Positions 52,875-62,554 of a DNA stretch of 64,000 nucleotides are shown here, piece by piece. The stretch's first letter is position 1. Every line of letters starts with the position of its first letter. A program made the translations under genes and the position numbers. This DNA comes from Bryobacterales bacterium (GTDB lineage: Bacteria; Acidobacteriota; Terriglobia; Bryobacterales; Bryobacteraceae): contig JADJOP010000016.1 of NCBI GenBank assembly GCA_016713735.1, positions 1 through 64,000 on the forward strand, written 5' to 3'. The notes under the pieces were generated by a model. The model was not told the origin of the DNA. It saw only the letters and a program-made list of their open reading frames with translations, and did no database searches.

Positions 52875-53326
52875 TTCCACTGCTCAAGAAAATCTTCCTC
52901 GTCGACCTGTTTCAGGGCCTCTGGGTGACCTTTCGCAACCAGCACCCCAAGAACATTTACACCGAGCAGTATCCGATTCAGCGCCCCAAAGTGGCCGAAC
53001 GCTACCGCGGCGCGCCGCGCCTGAACATCAACCCCGACAACGGCGAGACGCTCTGCATCTCCTGCGACCTCTGCGCCAAGGCCTGCCCGGAAAACCTCAT
53101 CGTCGTCACCAGCGTCCGCAACGAGCAGACCAAGCGCAAAGACCTCACCACCTTTACCTACGACACCTCGCGCTGCATGTTCTGCGGCCTCTGCGAGGAC
53201 GCCTGCCCCGTGGACGCGCTCGAACTCACCCAGGATTTCGAGCTGGCCAGCTACACCCGCGAAGGCCTGATCTGGGACCGGCAAATGCTCGAGGAGGGGC
53301 CCAAGCCGACGCAGTACGAGGCCTGA
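52871..53326 (+). CDS. nuoI: NADH-quinone oxidoreductase subunit I (two [4Fe-4S])
   Basis: A 151-residue protein. The amphipathic N-terminus is followed by two ferredoxin motifs: Cys-Ile-Ser-Cys-Asp-Leu-Cys-Ala-Lys-Ala-Cys-Pro (about 61-72) and Cys-Met-Phe-Cys-Gly-Leu-Cys-Glu-Asp-Ala-Cys-Pro (about 104-115). They carry clusters N6a and N6b and pass electrons toward NuoB and NuoD. It is placed right after nuoD, where G and H would usually come first. Confidence 0.95.
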   Translation: MIPLLKKIFLVDLFQGLWVTFRNQHPKNIYTEQYPIQRPKVAERYRGAPRLNINPDNGETLCISCDLCAKACPENLIVVTSVRNEQTKRKDLTTFTYDTSRCMFCGLCEDACPVDALELTQDFELASYTREGLIWDRQMLEEGPKPTQYEA

Positions 53327-53335
53327 TCCACCGCC

Positions 53336-53845
<510 letters not shown>

Positions 53846-53852
53846 GGCTGCC

Positions 53853-54164
53853 ATGTTGCATCCCATCACAACCAATCACTACCTGGTGCTCAGCGCCGCG
53901 ATGCTCATCATCGGCACGCTCGGCGTGCTCACCCGCCGCAACATCGTGATCGTGCTGATGTCGATCGAGCTGATTCTCAACGCCGTCAACATCAACCTCG
54001 TCACCATGTCGCACCACTGGCAGAACCTCCACGGCCAGGTCTTCGCCATCTTCGTCATCACCGTGGCTGTCGCCGAGGCGGCCATCGGGTTGGGCATTCT
54101 GATTGCCTTGTTCCGCAATAAGGAGACCGTGCAGGCCGACGAAATCGACCTGTTGAAGTGGTAG
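53853..54164 (+). CDS. nuoK: NADH-quinone oxidoreductase subunit K
   Basis: A 103-residue, three-helix protein. Glu in Met-Ser-Ile-Glu-Leu-Ile-Leu-Asn (helix 2, about 33-40) and Glu in Ala-Val-Ala-Glu-Ala-Ala-Ile-Gly-Leu are the conserved proton-path residues. It follows nuoJ by 7 bases. Normal size for the family. Confidence 0.95.
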   Translation: MLHPITTNHYLVLSAAMLIIGTLGVLTRRNIVIVLMSIELILNAVNINLVTMSHHWQNLHGQVFAIFVITVAVAEAAIGLGILIALFRNKETVQADEIDLLKW

Positions 54165-54177
54165 CACGGATGAAACC

Positions 54178-56355
54178 ATGAACTTCCTCGATCTGATCTG
54201 GCTCATCCCGCTGTTCCCGCTGGCAGGCGCGGCGACGATGCTGCTCATCGGCCGCAAACTCGATCCGCAGGGCCACTCCGATGTCGCCCTCGCCCCGGCC
54301 CTTGCCGCTGACCACGGCGACGGACATGGCGGCGGACACGGCCATGCCCACGGCGAACATCACTACCCGGCCACGCGGCGGCTCATCGCCTTCATCTCGC
54401 CCGGCGCCGTGCTGCTCTCTCTTCTGCTCTCCATCGGCGCGGTGGCCCAACTCGCCTCGCTCGAAAAGAAGTCGCACGAGGTCATCCTCTATACCTGGAT
54501 CACCGGCCTGCCCTTCCACACCGCCACCGGCGCGCTCTCCACCTTCACCGCCGACTGGGGCTTCCTGCTTGACCCGCTCAGCTCCGTGATGATCCTCGTC
54601 GTCACCTTCGTCGGTTTCCTCATCCACGTCTACGCCACCGGCTACATGGCCCACGACGGCGGTTACTACCGCTTCTTCGGCTACATGAACCTGTTCGTCT
54701 TCTTCATGCTCACCCTCGTGCTGGCGAACAACTACGCGCTGCTCTTCGCCGGGTGGGAAGGCGTCGGCCTTTGCAGCTACCTGCTCATCGGCTTCTACTT
54801 TCACAAACAGTCGGCCGGCGACGCCGGCAACAAGGCCTTCATCGTGAACCGCATCGGCGACGCCGGCTTCCTGCTCGGCATGTTCCTGCTGCTCAGCCTC
54901 ACCGGCTCCATCCAGTTCACCCGCGTCAATGAGGTTCTCAACAGTGGCGTCTTCCACGCCGAGACCGCCGGCTTCGGCATCCTCAGCCTCACCGCGCTCT
55001 TCCTCTTCATCGGCGCCACCGGCAAGTCGGCCCAGGTGCCGCTCTTCGTCTGGCTGCCCGACGCCATGGAAGGCCCCACGCCGGTCTCGGCCCTCATCCA
55101 CGCCGCCACGATGGTCACCGCCGGCGTCTACATGGTGGCCCGTTCGAACGCCCTCTACTCGCTCACGCCCGAAACCAGCGCGATCGTCATGGGCGTCGGC
55201 GCCTTCACGGCCATCCTCTCGGCCTCCATCGCCCTCGTCCAGAACGACATCAAGCGCGTGCTCGCCTACTCCACGGTCAGCCAGCTCGGCTACATGTTCA
55301 TGGCCGCCGGCGCGGGCGCCTACTGGGTCGCCGTCTTCCACCTCTATACGCACGCCTTCTTCAAGGCCCTCCTCTTCCTCTGTTCCGGCTCAGTCATCCA
55401 CGCCATGTCGGGCGAACAGGACATGCGCCGCATGGGCGCGCTCAAGGACAAGATCCCCACCACCTTCAAGACGATGTTCGTCGGCTCGGTCGCCATCGCC
55501 GGCATTCCGGGCCTGGCCGGCTTCTTCTCCAAGGACGAAATCCTCTGGCAGGTCTTCAGCGCCCCCGGCGGTTCCAAGGCCGTCTACATCGTCGGCCTCC
55601 TCACTGCCGCCATGACCGCCTTCTACATGTGGCGTCTCATGTTCATGACCTTCTACGGCGAGCCGCGCATGGACGAAGCCACCGCCAAGCACATCCACGA
55701 ATCTCCCGCTTCGATGACCGTGCCGCTCACCATCCTCGCCGCCGGCAGCATCCTCGCCGGCTGGATCGGCGTGCCGAAGCTGTGGAGCTTCATGCCCGAA
55801 TCGTTCCGCACCTTTGAACACTGGCTCGAACCCGTCTTCATCCGCCACGCCGCCGAGGCCGCCCACGGTGCACACGAAGCCGGGCACGGCGACGCCGCCC
55901 TCGAATGGGGCCTGATGGGCCTCAGCGTGGCCATCGCCACCGGCGCCATCCTCTTTGCCCGCTCGCTCTACGGCAAGGCCTGGAAGGTCGACCCCATCGA
56001 AGCGCTCACCGGACCCATGCACAAAACGCTGCTCAACAAGTGGTATGTCGACGAGATCTACAACTTCCTCTTCGTCGACGGCCTCGTGAAAGGCGGCGGC
56101 ACACTGCTCGGCCGCTTCGACCGCCGCGTGGTCGACGGCGGCGTCAACGGCGCGGGCTGGCTCACGCGCTTCACCTCCACCCTCTCCATGTGGTGGGACC
56201 GCTGGATCATCGACGGCGCCGTACGCCTCGCCGCGCTCGTCGCGCAGATCTTCTCCTTCCCCGTGCGGCTCATCCAAACCGGCCAGGTGCAAGCCTACGC
56301 GCTGGTCTTCCTGCTCGGCGTCGCGCTCTTCCTCGGATGGAGGTGGATGGCATGA
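54178..56355 (+). CDS. nuoL: NADH-quinone oxidoreductase subunit L, with a His-rich loop
   Basis: A 725-residue antiporter-like subunit with about 15 helices and a long C-terminal lateral helix. Conserved Trp-Glu-Gly-Val-Gly-Leu-Cys-Ser-Tyr-Leu-Leu-Ile-Gly (about 197-209) and a Lys-Ser-Ala-Gln-Val-Pro-Leu motif are present. Between the first and second helices residues 46-62 hold seven His among Gly/Asp residues, and a second His-rich patch lies near 555-570. These loops face outside or between helices and could bind metal. The stop overlaps nuoM. Confidence 0.95.
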   Translation: MNFLDLIWLIPLFPLAGAATMLLIGRKLDPQGHSDVALAPALAADHGDGHGGGHGHAHGEHHYPATRRLIAFISPGAVLLSLLLSIGAVAQLASLEKKSHEVILYTWITGLPFHTATGALSTFTADWGFLLDPLSSVMILVVTFVGFLIHVYATGYMAHDGGYYRFFGYMNLFVFFMLTLVLANNYALLFAGWEGVGLCSYLLIGFYFHKQSAGDAGNKAFIVNRIGDAGFLLGMFLLLSLTGSIQFTRVNEVLNSGVFHAETAGFGILSLTALFLFIGATGKSAQVPLFVWLPDAMEGPTPVSALIHAATMVTAGVYMVARSNALYSLTPETSAIVMGVGAFTAILSASIALVQNDIKRVLAYSTVSQLGYMFMAAGAGAYWVAVFHLYTHAFFKALLFLCSGSVIHAMSGEQDMRRMGALKDKIPTTFKTMFVGSVAIAGIPGLAGFFSKDEILWQVFSAPGGSKAVYIVGLLTAAMTAFYMWRLMFMTFYGEPRMDEATAKHIHESPASMTVPLTILAAGSILAGWIGVPKLWSFMPESFRTFEHWLEPVFIRHAAEAAHGAHEAGHGDAALEWGLMGLSVAIATGAILFARSLYGKAWKVDPIEALTGPMHKTLLNKWYVDEIYNFLFVDGLVKGGGTLLGRFDRRVVDGGVNGAGWLTRFTSTLSMWWDRWIIDGAVRLAALVAQIFSFPVRLIQTGQVQAYALVFLLGVALFLGWRWMA

Positions 56356-57917
56356 GCCCCCTCAGCCTCGCGCTCTGGACCCCGCTGGCCTGCCTCATCG
56401 TCCTGCTGGCCCTGCCCTCCTCGCAAAAGACCGCCATCAAAATCTGGGCCAACGTCTCGGCCGTACTCGGGCTGCTCGCCATGCTGCCCCTCATCACCGG
56501 CTACGACAGCTCCAACGGCGGCTTCCAATTCATCGAACGCGCCGAGTGGATTCCCTCGCTCGGCATCCAGTACTACATCGGAATCGACGGCATCAGCCTG
56601 CTCCTGATGGTGCTCACCGCCGTCACCGCCGTCGTCGCCACGCTCTCCAGTTGGGCCGCCATCGAGGAGCGCTTGAAGCAATACTACGCCATGCTCCTGC
56701 TGCTCCAGGTGGGCATGCTCGGCGTCTTTGCTTCGCTCGACTTCATCCTCTTCTACGTCTTCTGGGAACTCGTCCTCGTGCCGATGTACTTCCTCATCGG
56801 CGTCTGGGGCGGACCGCGCAAGCTCTATGCGGCCATCAAGTTCTTCCTCTACACCCTCGCCGGCAGCGTCCTGATGCTGCTCGGCATCCTCACCCTCTAC
56901 TTCCAGCACTGGACGCAGTTCGGCGCGCCAACCTTTGAGATCGACGCCCTGCTCCGCCTCACCATGCCCTTCTGGATGCAACAGTGGGTCTTCTGGGCGC
57001 TCTTCATCGGCTTCGCCATCAAGGTCCCGATGTTCCCCTTCCACACCTGGCTGCCCGACGCCCACACCGAGGCCCCCACGGCCGGCTCAGTCATCCTCGC
57101 CGCCGTGCTCCTCAAGATGGGCACCTACGGCTTCCTGCGCTTTTCGCTGCCGCTGCTGCCGCAAGCATCGATTGACCGCACCATCGTCCAGGTCGTCGTC
57201 GGCCTCTCGCTCATCGGCATCCTCTATGGCGCGCTCGTCTGCCTCATGCAGCAGGATTGGAAGCGCCTCGTCGCCTACTCCTCGGTCAGCCACCTTGGCT
57301 TTTGCACGCTCGGCATCTTCTCGCTCAACCCCAACGGCATCGCCGGCAGCGTCATCCAGCAGTTGAACCACGGCATCTCCACCGGCATGCTCTTCCTCAT
57401 CGTCGGCGTCGTCTATGAGCGCCGCCACACGCGCGAGATCAGCGAATACGGCGGCCTCGCCCACCGCATGCCGCTGTTTGCCACCGTCTTCGCCTTCGCC
57501 GTGCTCAGCTCGGCTGGACTGCCGCTGCTCAACGGCTTCGTCGGTGAGTTCACCATCCTGCAAGGCGCCTTTGAAGCCAACCGCTATTGGGCCGCCATGG
57601 CCGTTCCCGGCGTCGTGCTCGGTGCGGCGTACCTGCTGTGGCTCTACCAGCGCACCACCCTCGGCCAGATCACCAATGCAAAGAACAACCACCTGGCCGA
57701 CCTCTCCTGGCGCGAACTGGCCGTCTTTGCCCCCTTCATCCTGTGGGCCTTCTCCATCGGCCTCTACCCGAAGCCCTACTTTGAGATCATCGAGCGCCCC
57801 GTCGCGCGCATCGTCGAGCGCGTCCGTCCCGGTTACTATCTGGACCGCCCGCCCTCGCCCGCGCTCGCTCAGGCGCCGCATACCGCACCGCACACGGCAC
57901 AGGGAGGCGCGCGATGA
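56352..57917 (+). CDS. nuoM: NADH-quinone oxidoreductase subunit M
   Basis: 521 residues from the ATG at 56352, which overlaps the nuoL stop. About 14 hydrophobic helices. Conserved Phe-Tyr-Val-Phe-Trp-Glu-Leu-Val-Leu-Val-Pro-Met-Tyr (about 135-147) and Pro-Phe-His-Thr-Trp-Leu-Pro-Asp-Ala-His-Thr-Glu-Ala-Pro (about 230-243). A central proton-translocating subunit. The Pro/Ala/His tail (last 25 residues) is unusually polar. Confidence 0.95.
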   Translation: MSPLSLALWTPLACLIVLLALPSSQKTAIKIWANVSAVLGLLAMLPLITGYDSSNGGFQFIERAEWIPSLGIQYYIGIDGISLLLMVLTAVTAVVATLSSWAAIEERLKQYYAMLLLLQVGMLGVFASLDFILFYVFWELVLVPMYFLIGVWGGPRKLYAAIKFFLYTLAGSVLMLLGILTLYFQHWTQFGAPTFEIDALLRLTMPFWMQQWVFWALFIGFAIKVPMFPFHTWLPDAHTEAPTAGSVILAAVLLKMGTYGFLRFSLPLLPQASIDRTIVQVVVGLSLIGILYGALVCLMQQDWKRLVAYSSVSHLGFCTLGIFSLNPNGIAGSVIQQLNHGISTGMLFLIVGVVYERRHTREISEYGGLAHRMPLFATVFAFAVLSSAGLPLLNGFVGEFTILQGAFEANRYWAAMAVPGVVLGAAYLLWLYQRTTLGQITNAKNNHLADLSWRELAVFAPFILWAFSIGLYPKPYFEIIERPVARIVERVRPGYYLDRPPSPALAQAPHTAPHTAQGGAR

Positions 57918-59383
57918 ACCAGTTCTACACGCCCACTGACCATTTCGCGCTGCTGCCCGCCCTGCTGCTGGCCCTGTTCGGCTGTGCCATCCTGATGCTC
58001 GACTTCTTCGTGCTGCCCCATCCGCGGCAGAAGCGCTGGCTCATCTTCTTCGCCCTGCTCGGCGAGTTCTTCGCCGGCCTCGCCCTCTACCGCCAATACC
58101 GCTTCCTCGAAGACCAGTCGATCCCCGCCCTGCGCGCCTTCAACGACGGCCTCATCATCGATGGCTTCTCCATCTTCTTCAATGCCATCTTTGTCGCCGC
58201 CGCGGCGCTGGTGGCCATCATCTCTTACCGTTACCTGGAAGTGGAAGGCGAGCATCACGGCGAGTTCTACGGCCTGATTCTGTTGGCCCAGTGCGGCATG
58301 TACTTCCTCGCCTCGGGCACAGAACTGGTCACCATCTTCATCGGCATCGAGCTGATGGCCGTCACCTTCTATATCCTCGTCGGCTTCCTGCGCTCTGACC
58401 GCCGCTCCAACGAAGCGGCCATGAAATACCTGCTGCTCGGCGCGTTTTCCAGCGGCTTCCTCGCCTATGGCTTCTCGCTGCTCTATGCCATGACCGGTTC
58501 GACGCGCCTGCCCAAGATCGCCGCCGAACTCGCCCAGCGCCCCGCCACTGACCCACTCCTGCTGCTCGCCATCGTCACCACGCTCGTCGGCCTGCTCTTC
58601 AAAGTCGGCGCCGCCCCGTTCCATATGTGGGCGCCCGACGCTTACGAAGGCGCGCCCACGCCCGTCACCGCCTATCTCTCGGTCGCCTCCAAAGCCGCTT
58701 CGGTCGCTGTGCTCGTGCGCCTCTTCCTCGGCACGCTTGCCCCGCACCGCATCAACTGGGAGCCCATGCTCGCCGTCGCCGTCGTGCTCAGCCTCGTCAT
58801 CGGCAACTTCAGCGCCCTCAGCCAGACCAACCTCAAGCGCCTGCTCGCCTTCAGCTCCATCTCGCACGCCGGCTACATTCTGCTCGGCCTCATCGCCGGC
58901 AACCGCACTGGGCTCACCGGCATCTGCATCTACCTGTTCGTCTACACCTTCATGAACACCGGCGCCTTCCTGGTGCTCATCTCGCTGCGCCAGAAGGGCA
59001 TGACCGGCGACGACATCGACGACCTCAACGGGCTCATCCACCGCTCGCCCGGCCACGCGCTGTTCATGGCCCTCTTCCTGCTCTCCCTCGGCGGCATCCC
59101 GCCCACGGCCGGCTTCATCGCCAAGTACTACATCTTCCTCTCGCTCGTCGAAACCGGCCACTACGCGCTGGCCATCACCGCCGCCCTCTTCGTCGCCGTC
59201 TCCATCTATTACTACTTCCGCATCGTGCGCGCCATGTTCCTCAACGAAGCCGGCCAACTGCTGCCCGCCCTGCCCGGCTGGGGCGCGCGCGTCGGCTTTG
59301 CCGTCACCGCCCTCGCCACGCTGGCGATCGGCCTCTATCCGGAACCGATCATCCGGTTCGCCGGAACCTCCCTGCTCAGGTAA
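57914..59383 (+). CDS. nuoN: NADH-quinone oxidoreductase subunit N
   Basis: A 489-residue protein with 14 hydrophobic helices. Glu in Phe-Ile-Gly-Ile-Glu-Leu-Met-Ala (about 143-150), Pro-Phe-His-Met-Trp-Ala-Pro-Asp-Ala-Tyr-Glu-Gly-Ala-Pro-Thr-Pro-Val (about 235-251) and Ser-Ser-Ile-Ser-His-Ala-Gly-Tyr are the family signatures. Overlaps nuoM by 4 bases. In most operons nuoN is last, but here nuoH follows. Confidence 0.95.
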   Translation: MNQFYTPTDHFALLPALLLALFGCAILMLDFFVLPHPRQKRWLIFFALLGEFFAGLALYRQYRFLEDQSIPALRAFNDGLIIDGFSIFFNAIFVAAAALVAIISYRYLEVEGEHHGEFYGLILLAQCGMYFLASGTELVTIFIGIELMAVTFYILVGFLRSDRRSNEAAMKYLLLGAFSSGFLAYGFSLLYAMTGSTRLPKIAAELAQRPATDPLLLLAIVTTLVGLLFKVGAAPFHMWAPDAYEGAPTPVTAYLSVASKAASVAVLVRLFLGTLAPHRINWEPMLAVAVVLSLVIGNFSALSQTNLKRLLAFSSISHAGYILLGLIAGNRTGLTGICIYLFVYTFMNTGAFLVLISLRQKGMTGDDIDDLNGLIHRSPGHALFMALFLLSLGGIPPTAGFIAKYYIFLSLVETGHYALAITAALFVAVSIYYYFRIVRAMFLNEAGQLLPALPGWGARVGFAVTALATLAIGLYPEPIIRFAGTSLLR

Positions 59384-59389
59384 TCCGCC

Positions 59390-60580
59390 ATGGACACGCT
59401 GCAAACCATCCTCGCCCACCCCTGGTTCACACCGCTGCTGCTCACGGCGCTCATCATCGGCCTGTTCCCGCTGGTGGCCGGCTACATCGTGCTGGTCGAG
59501 CGCAAGGTGCTGGCCGACATGCAGGTGCGGCTCGGGCCGATGCGCGTGGGTCCGCATGGTTTGCTGCAGCCCATCGCCGACGCCGTGAAGCTGCTCCTCA
59601 AGGAAGACATCATCCCCGAGGAATCCGACAAAGCGCTCTTCTGGTTCGCCCCGGTCATCTCCACCTTCACCGCGCTCTCGGCCTTCTGCGTCATCCCGTT
59701 CGCCAGCGGCGTCTACGTGGCCGATGTGAACGTCGGCCTGCTCGTCATCTCGGCCATGTCGTCGGTGGGCATCCTCGGCATCGTCCTCGGCGGCTGGGCC
59801 TCCAACAGCCATTACTCGCTGCTCGGCGCCCTGCGCAGCGCGGCCCAGTTGGTGAGCTACGAAGTGGCCCTCGCCCTGGCCCTGCTCTCAGGCGTCATGG
59901 CCGCCGGCACGCTCAGCATGGCCGGCATCGTCCGCGCCCAGCAGGAACGCCACATCTGGTTCATCTTCGACAACTACGGCCTGATGCTCATCCCGTTCGT
60001 CGTCTATGTCATCTCCGCCGTGGCCGAAACCAACCGCGCCCCGTTTGACCTGCCCGAGGCCGAATCCGAACTCGTCGCCGGCTTCCACACCGAGTACAGC
60101 GGCTTCCGCTGGGCGCTCTACTTCCTCGCCGAGTACGCCAACATCTTCGTCGTCTCCGCCGTCGCCGTCACGCTCTTCTTGGGCGGCTGGCTGCGCCCGT
60201 TTCCCAACGTTGCCTGGCTCGAGCTACCGTTCAACTACGGTTTCCCGGCCCTGTTGTTTCTATTGATTGGCCTCGGCAGCCTGCGCCTGGCGCGAAAGCT
60301 CACCTGGCGTCCACATGCCATCGGCATGACGGGCGTCGCTCTGTTCATGATCCTCCTCGCCGCGGTGGTGCTCATCCCGCCCGTCAACGCCGTCGTCTCC
60401 AGCCCCTTCTGGTTCCTCATTAAAGTAGGCGGCTTCGTCTATCTCATGATCTGGCTGCGCGGCACCTTCCCCCGCTTCCGCTACGACCAGTTGATGAACA
60501 TCGGCTGGAAAATCATGATCCCCGTGGCCCTCGGAGCCATCCTGCTCAACGCCATCGTCGGCATGCTGCGCATCTCCTGA
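59390..60580 (+). CDS. nuoH: NADH-quinone oxidoreductase subunit H
   Basis: A 396-residue protein with eight to nine hydrophobic helices. The quinone-channel loop Glu-Arg-Lys-Val-Leu-Ala-Asp-Met-Gln-Val-Arg (about 38-48) and Leu-Pro-Glu-Ala-Glu-Ser-Glu-Leu-Val-Ala-Gly-Phe-His-Thr-Glu-Tyr-Ser-Gly (about 221-238) are the H signature. Six bases after nuoN, placing H at the operon end. Links the quinone site to the membrane arm. Confidence 0.95.
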   Translation: MDTLQTILAHPWFTPLLLTALIIGLFPLVAGYIVLVERKVLADMQVRLGPMRVGPHGLLQPIADAVKLLLKEDIIPEESDKALFWFAPVISTFTALSAFCVIPFASGVYVADVNVGLLVISAMSSVGILGIVLGGWASNSHYSLLGALRSAAQLVSYEVALALALLSGVMAAGTLSMAGIVRAQQERHIWFIFDNYGLMLIPFVVYVISAVAETNRAPFDLPEAESELVAGFHTEYSGFRWALYFLAEYANIFVVSAVAVTLFLGGWLRPFPNVAWLELPFNYGFPALLFLLIGLGSLRLARKLTWRPHAIGMTGVALFMILLAAVVLIPPVNAVVSSPFWFLIKVGGFVYLMIWLRGTFPRFRYDQLMNIGWKIMIPVALGAILLNAIVGMLRIS

Positions 60581-60679
60581 CCTCCGCGCACACTACGGCC
60601 CCGAACAATTCACAGGAAATTTGATTGGACGGGCAAAACCCTTTTCGGGATCATCCGTCACTAGCTGCTGAGGGGATAA

Positions 60680-60732
60680 CGTCTCCGCACGAGCACCCTT
60701 TCCCCAACCATCCAACGTTTCGTGCGGAGACG
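60680..60732. terminator. 13-bp perfect inverted repeat between convergent genes
   Basis: CGTCTCCGCACGA (60680-60692) and TCGTGCGGAGACG (60720-60732) are exact reverse complements with a 27-base loop. They lie in the 223-base gap between nuoH and the convergent DUF2461 gene. There is no T-run on the plus side. A bidirectional terminator or an exonuclease block is plausible. The rest of the gap shows no coding sense. Confidence 0.4.
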
Positions 60733-60803
60733 CCCTCTCAAACAATATCATCCATCACCCTGTGTGCGCAGGGGATTCTTCTTACCTCGCGCTCCCGGCC
60801 GTC

Positions 60804-61493
60804 TTACCTCAGCAAATCGTCCGTCCGTTTCGGAACCGGAATGCCCCGGTTGAGAAACTCCACCACGGGAAGCATTGCCAGAAACCGCTTCGAGATGGTC
60901 TTCGCAAACCCCGGCTGCGAGGCCTCTTCCACCGGCAAGGTGAGGTCGAAATACCACTGCTTCCTCTTAATCAGCTCGATCGCCTCATGATCAGCCGGAA
61001 AGCCCTTCGGCGGCCGGCTCAGCGCATCGCCGTGCAACTCGCCGCATAGCTCCTTGACGCGCTTCGGTTTCAGCAGCGCCTCCAACTCGCGGTGATGTTC
61101 CGATAAATAGGTCCGCAATTGCAGCAGCGTCTTCGGCTCGGCGAAGTAGACGCCCCCGGCCACCACGATCCCCTCCGGCGCGACGTGGAAATAGAAGGAA
61201 GCCGCCGTCAGCTTCCCCATCCCGCGCTTGGGAAACAGCGCCCCGAGATGCGTCTTGTAGGGCGTCTTGTCCGGACTGAAGCGCGTGTCGCGATAAATCC
61301 TAAAGATGGCTTTCTTAGCGTCGGTAACATAGTCCGGCGCGCCCGCCGCCAGCGTCTGGTTGACGCCGTCCACCACCGCCTCCATGGGCGCGCGCAGCTT
61401 CTCCTCAAATACCGGCTTATGGGCCTGGAACCACTCACGGTTGTTATTCTTCTTGAGTTGTTTCAGAAAGCGTATGCCTTCAACGGGAATCAT
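60804..61493 (-). CDS. DUF2461/TIGR02453-family protein
   Basis: A 229-residue protein with the family start Phe-Leu-Lys-Gln-Leu-Lys-Lys-Asn-Asn-Asn-Arg-Glu-Trp-Phe (about 9-22). Arg-Ile-Tyr-Arg-Asp-Thr-Arg-Phe-Ser-x-Asp-Lys-Thr-Pro-Tyr-Lys-Thr (about 66-82), Phe-Tyr-Phe-His-Val and Gly-Gly-Val-Tyr are also family motifs. Length normal. No biochemical role is established. Divergent from murB with 22 bases between starts. Confidence 0.92.
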   Translation of the reverse strand: MIPVEGIRFLKQLKKNNNREWFQAHKPVFEEKLRAPMEAVVDGVNQTLAAGAPDYVTDAKKAIFRIYRDTRFSPDKTPYKTHLGALFPKRGMGKLTAASFYFHVAPEGIVVAGGVYFAEPKTLLQLRTYLSEHHRELEALLKPKRVKELCGELHGDALSRPPKGFPADHEAIELIKRKQWYFDLTLPVEEASQPGFAKTISKRFLAMLPVVEFLNRGIPVPKRTDDLLR

Positions 61494-61515
61494 GTTGTGA
61501 ACCTCGGTATACTAG

Positions 61516-62499
61516 ATGATTCTAGCCGTGCCGCGGCCTTCCTCCTACTCGCAATTCGCCCATCATCTCAGTAACCTCGGACTCCAGGTGCGCGAGGACG
61601 TACCTCTGCGCGAGTTGACCCGCTTCCAGATCGGCGGCGAGGTCCGCGTGCTGGCCGAAACCAGCGAAGAAAGCCTGTTTCTGGAGGGCATGCGCGCCGT
61701 GCGCACGCTCGGCCTCCCCTGGCTCGCCCTCGGCGCGGGCACCAACCTCATCGCCTCCGACGACGGTTTCTCTGGCGTCATCCTCCGCTTTCGCGGCGCG
61801 CGCGTGGAGCTGCGCGAAACCTCCGTCTACGCCGAATCTGGCGCCGAACTACAGGACCTCGTCGATTTCACCATCGCCTCCGGACTCGAGGGCCTCCACA
61901 CCATGACGCGCATCCCCGGCTGGGTCGGCGGAGCCGTTTACGGCAATGCCGGAGCCTATGGCAATTCCATCGGCGCGGCCGTCGAAGGCGTGCGCTTCTT
62001 TGATGGGCGCGTCCTGCGCGGTCTCGATCACGACGGCTGCCGCTTCGGCTACCGCGACAGCATCTTCAAGCACAACAAGGACTGGATCATTCTCTCGGTT
62101 TCGCTCACCCTGCCCCCCGGCAACGCCGAAGCTATGCGCCGCCGCGCCGCGGAGATCCGTTCGATTCGCGATGCCAAATACCCGCCCTCCATGCGTTGCG
62201 CCGGCAGCATCTTCAAAAACCTACTGGTGAGCGAACTCCCCGAACCCGTCGCCGCGGCCCTGCCCCCCGGCGTGGTGATCGAAGGCAAACTGCCCGCTGG
62301 ATGGCTGCTCGATCAGGTCGGCGCCAAGGGCATGCGGCGTGGCGACATCCAGGTGGCCGCCTATCACGCGAACACGATTTACAACGATGGGGCCGGCAAG
62401 TCAGAGGACCTCCGTGCCCTCATCGAGGAACTTAAAGTGCGCGTGCGCGAGCGATTTGGCATCCAGTTGGAAGAAGAGGTCCAATACGTAGGTTTCTGA
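61516..62499 (+). CDS. murB: UDP-N-acetylenolpyruvoylglucosamine reductase
   Basis: A 327-residue protein. FAD-binding Leu-Gly-Ala-Gly-Thr-Asn-Leu-Ile (about 73-80), Ile-Pro-Gly-Trp-Val-Gly-Gly-Ala-Val-Tyr-Gly-Asn-Ala-Gly-Ala-Tyr-Gly (about 133-149), Tyr-Arg-Asp-Ser-Ile-Phe-Lys (about 178-184), and the catalytic Gly-Ser-Ile-Phe-Lys-Asn (about 232-237) with Glu near the C-terminus. It reduces enolpyruvyl-UDP-GlcNAc to UDP-MurNAc in peptidoglycan synthesis. TATACT ends two bases before the ATG, too close for this start if it is a real -10. Confidence 0.95.
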   Translation: MILAVPRPSSYSQFAHHLSNLGLQVREDVPLRELTRFQIGGEVRVLAETSEESLFLEGMRAVRTLGLPWLALGAGTNLIASDDGFSGVILRFRGARVELRETSVYAESGAELQDLVDFTIASGLEGLHTMTRIPGWVGGAVYGNAGAYGNSIGAAVEGVRFFDGRVLRGLDHDGCRFGYRDSIFKHNKDWIILSVSLTLPPGNAEAMRRRAAEIRSIRDAKYPPSMRCAGSIFKNLLVSELPEPVAAALPPGVVIEGKLPAGWLLDQVGAKGMRRGDIQVAAYHANTIYNDGAGKSEDLRALIEELKVRVRERFGIQLEEEVQYVGF

Positions 62500-62554
62500 G
62501 CGGCGCCCTCCGTCGCTTCCGCCTGCGGTCGCCTCCCCCCATCCACCGCCGCGC

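Noticed and set aside
57869..59812. Long minus-strand open frame opposite nuoN
   Set aside because: Shadow of nuoN, extremely rich in Glu/Gly/Arg from reversed membrane codons; no ribosome-binding site or motif.
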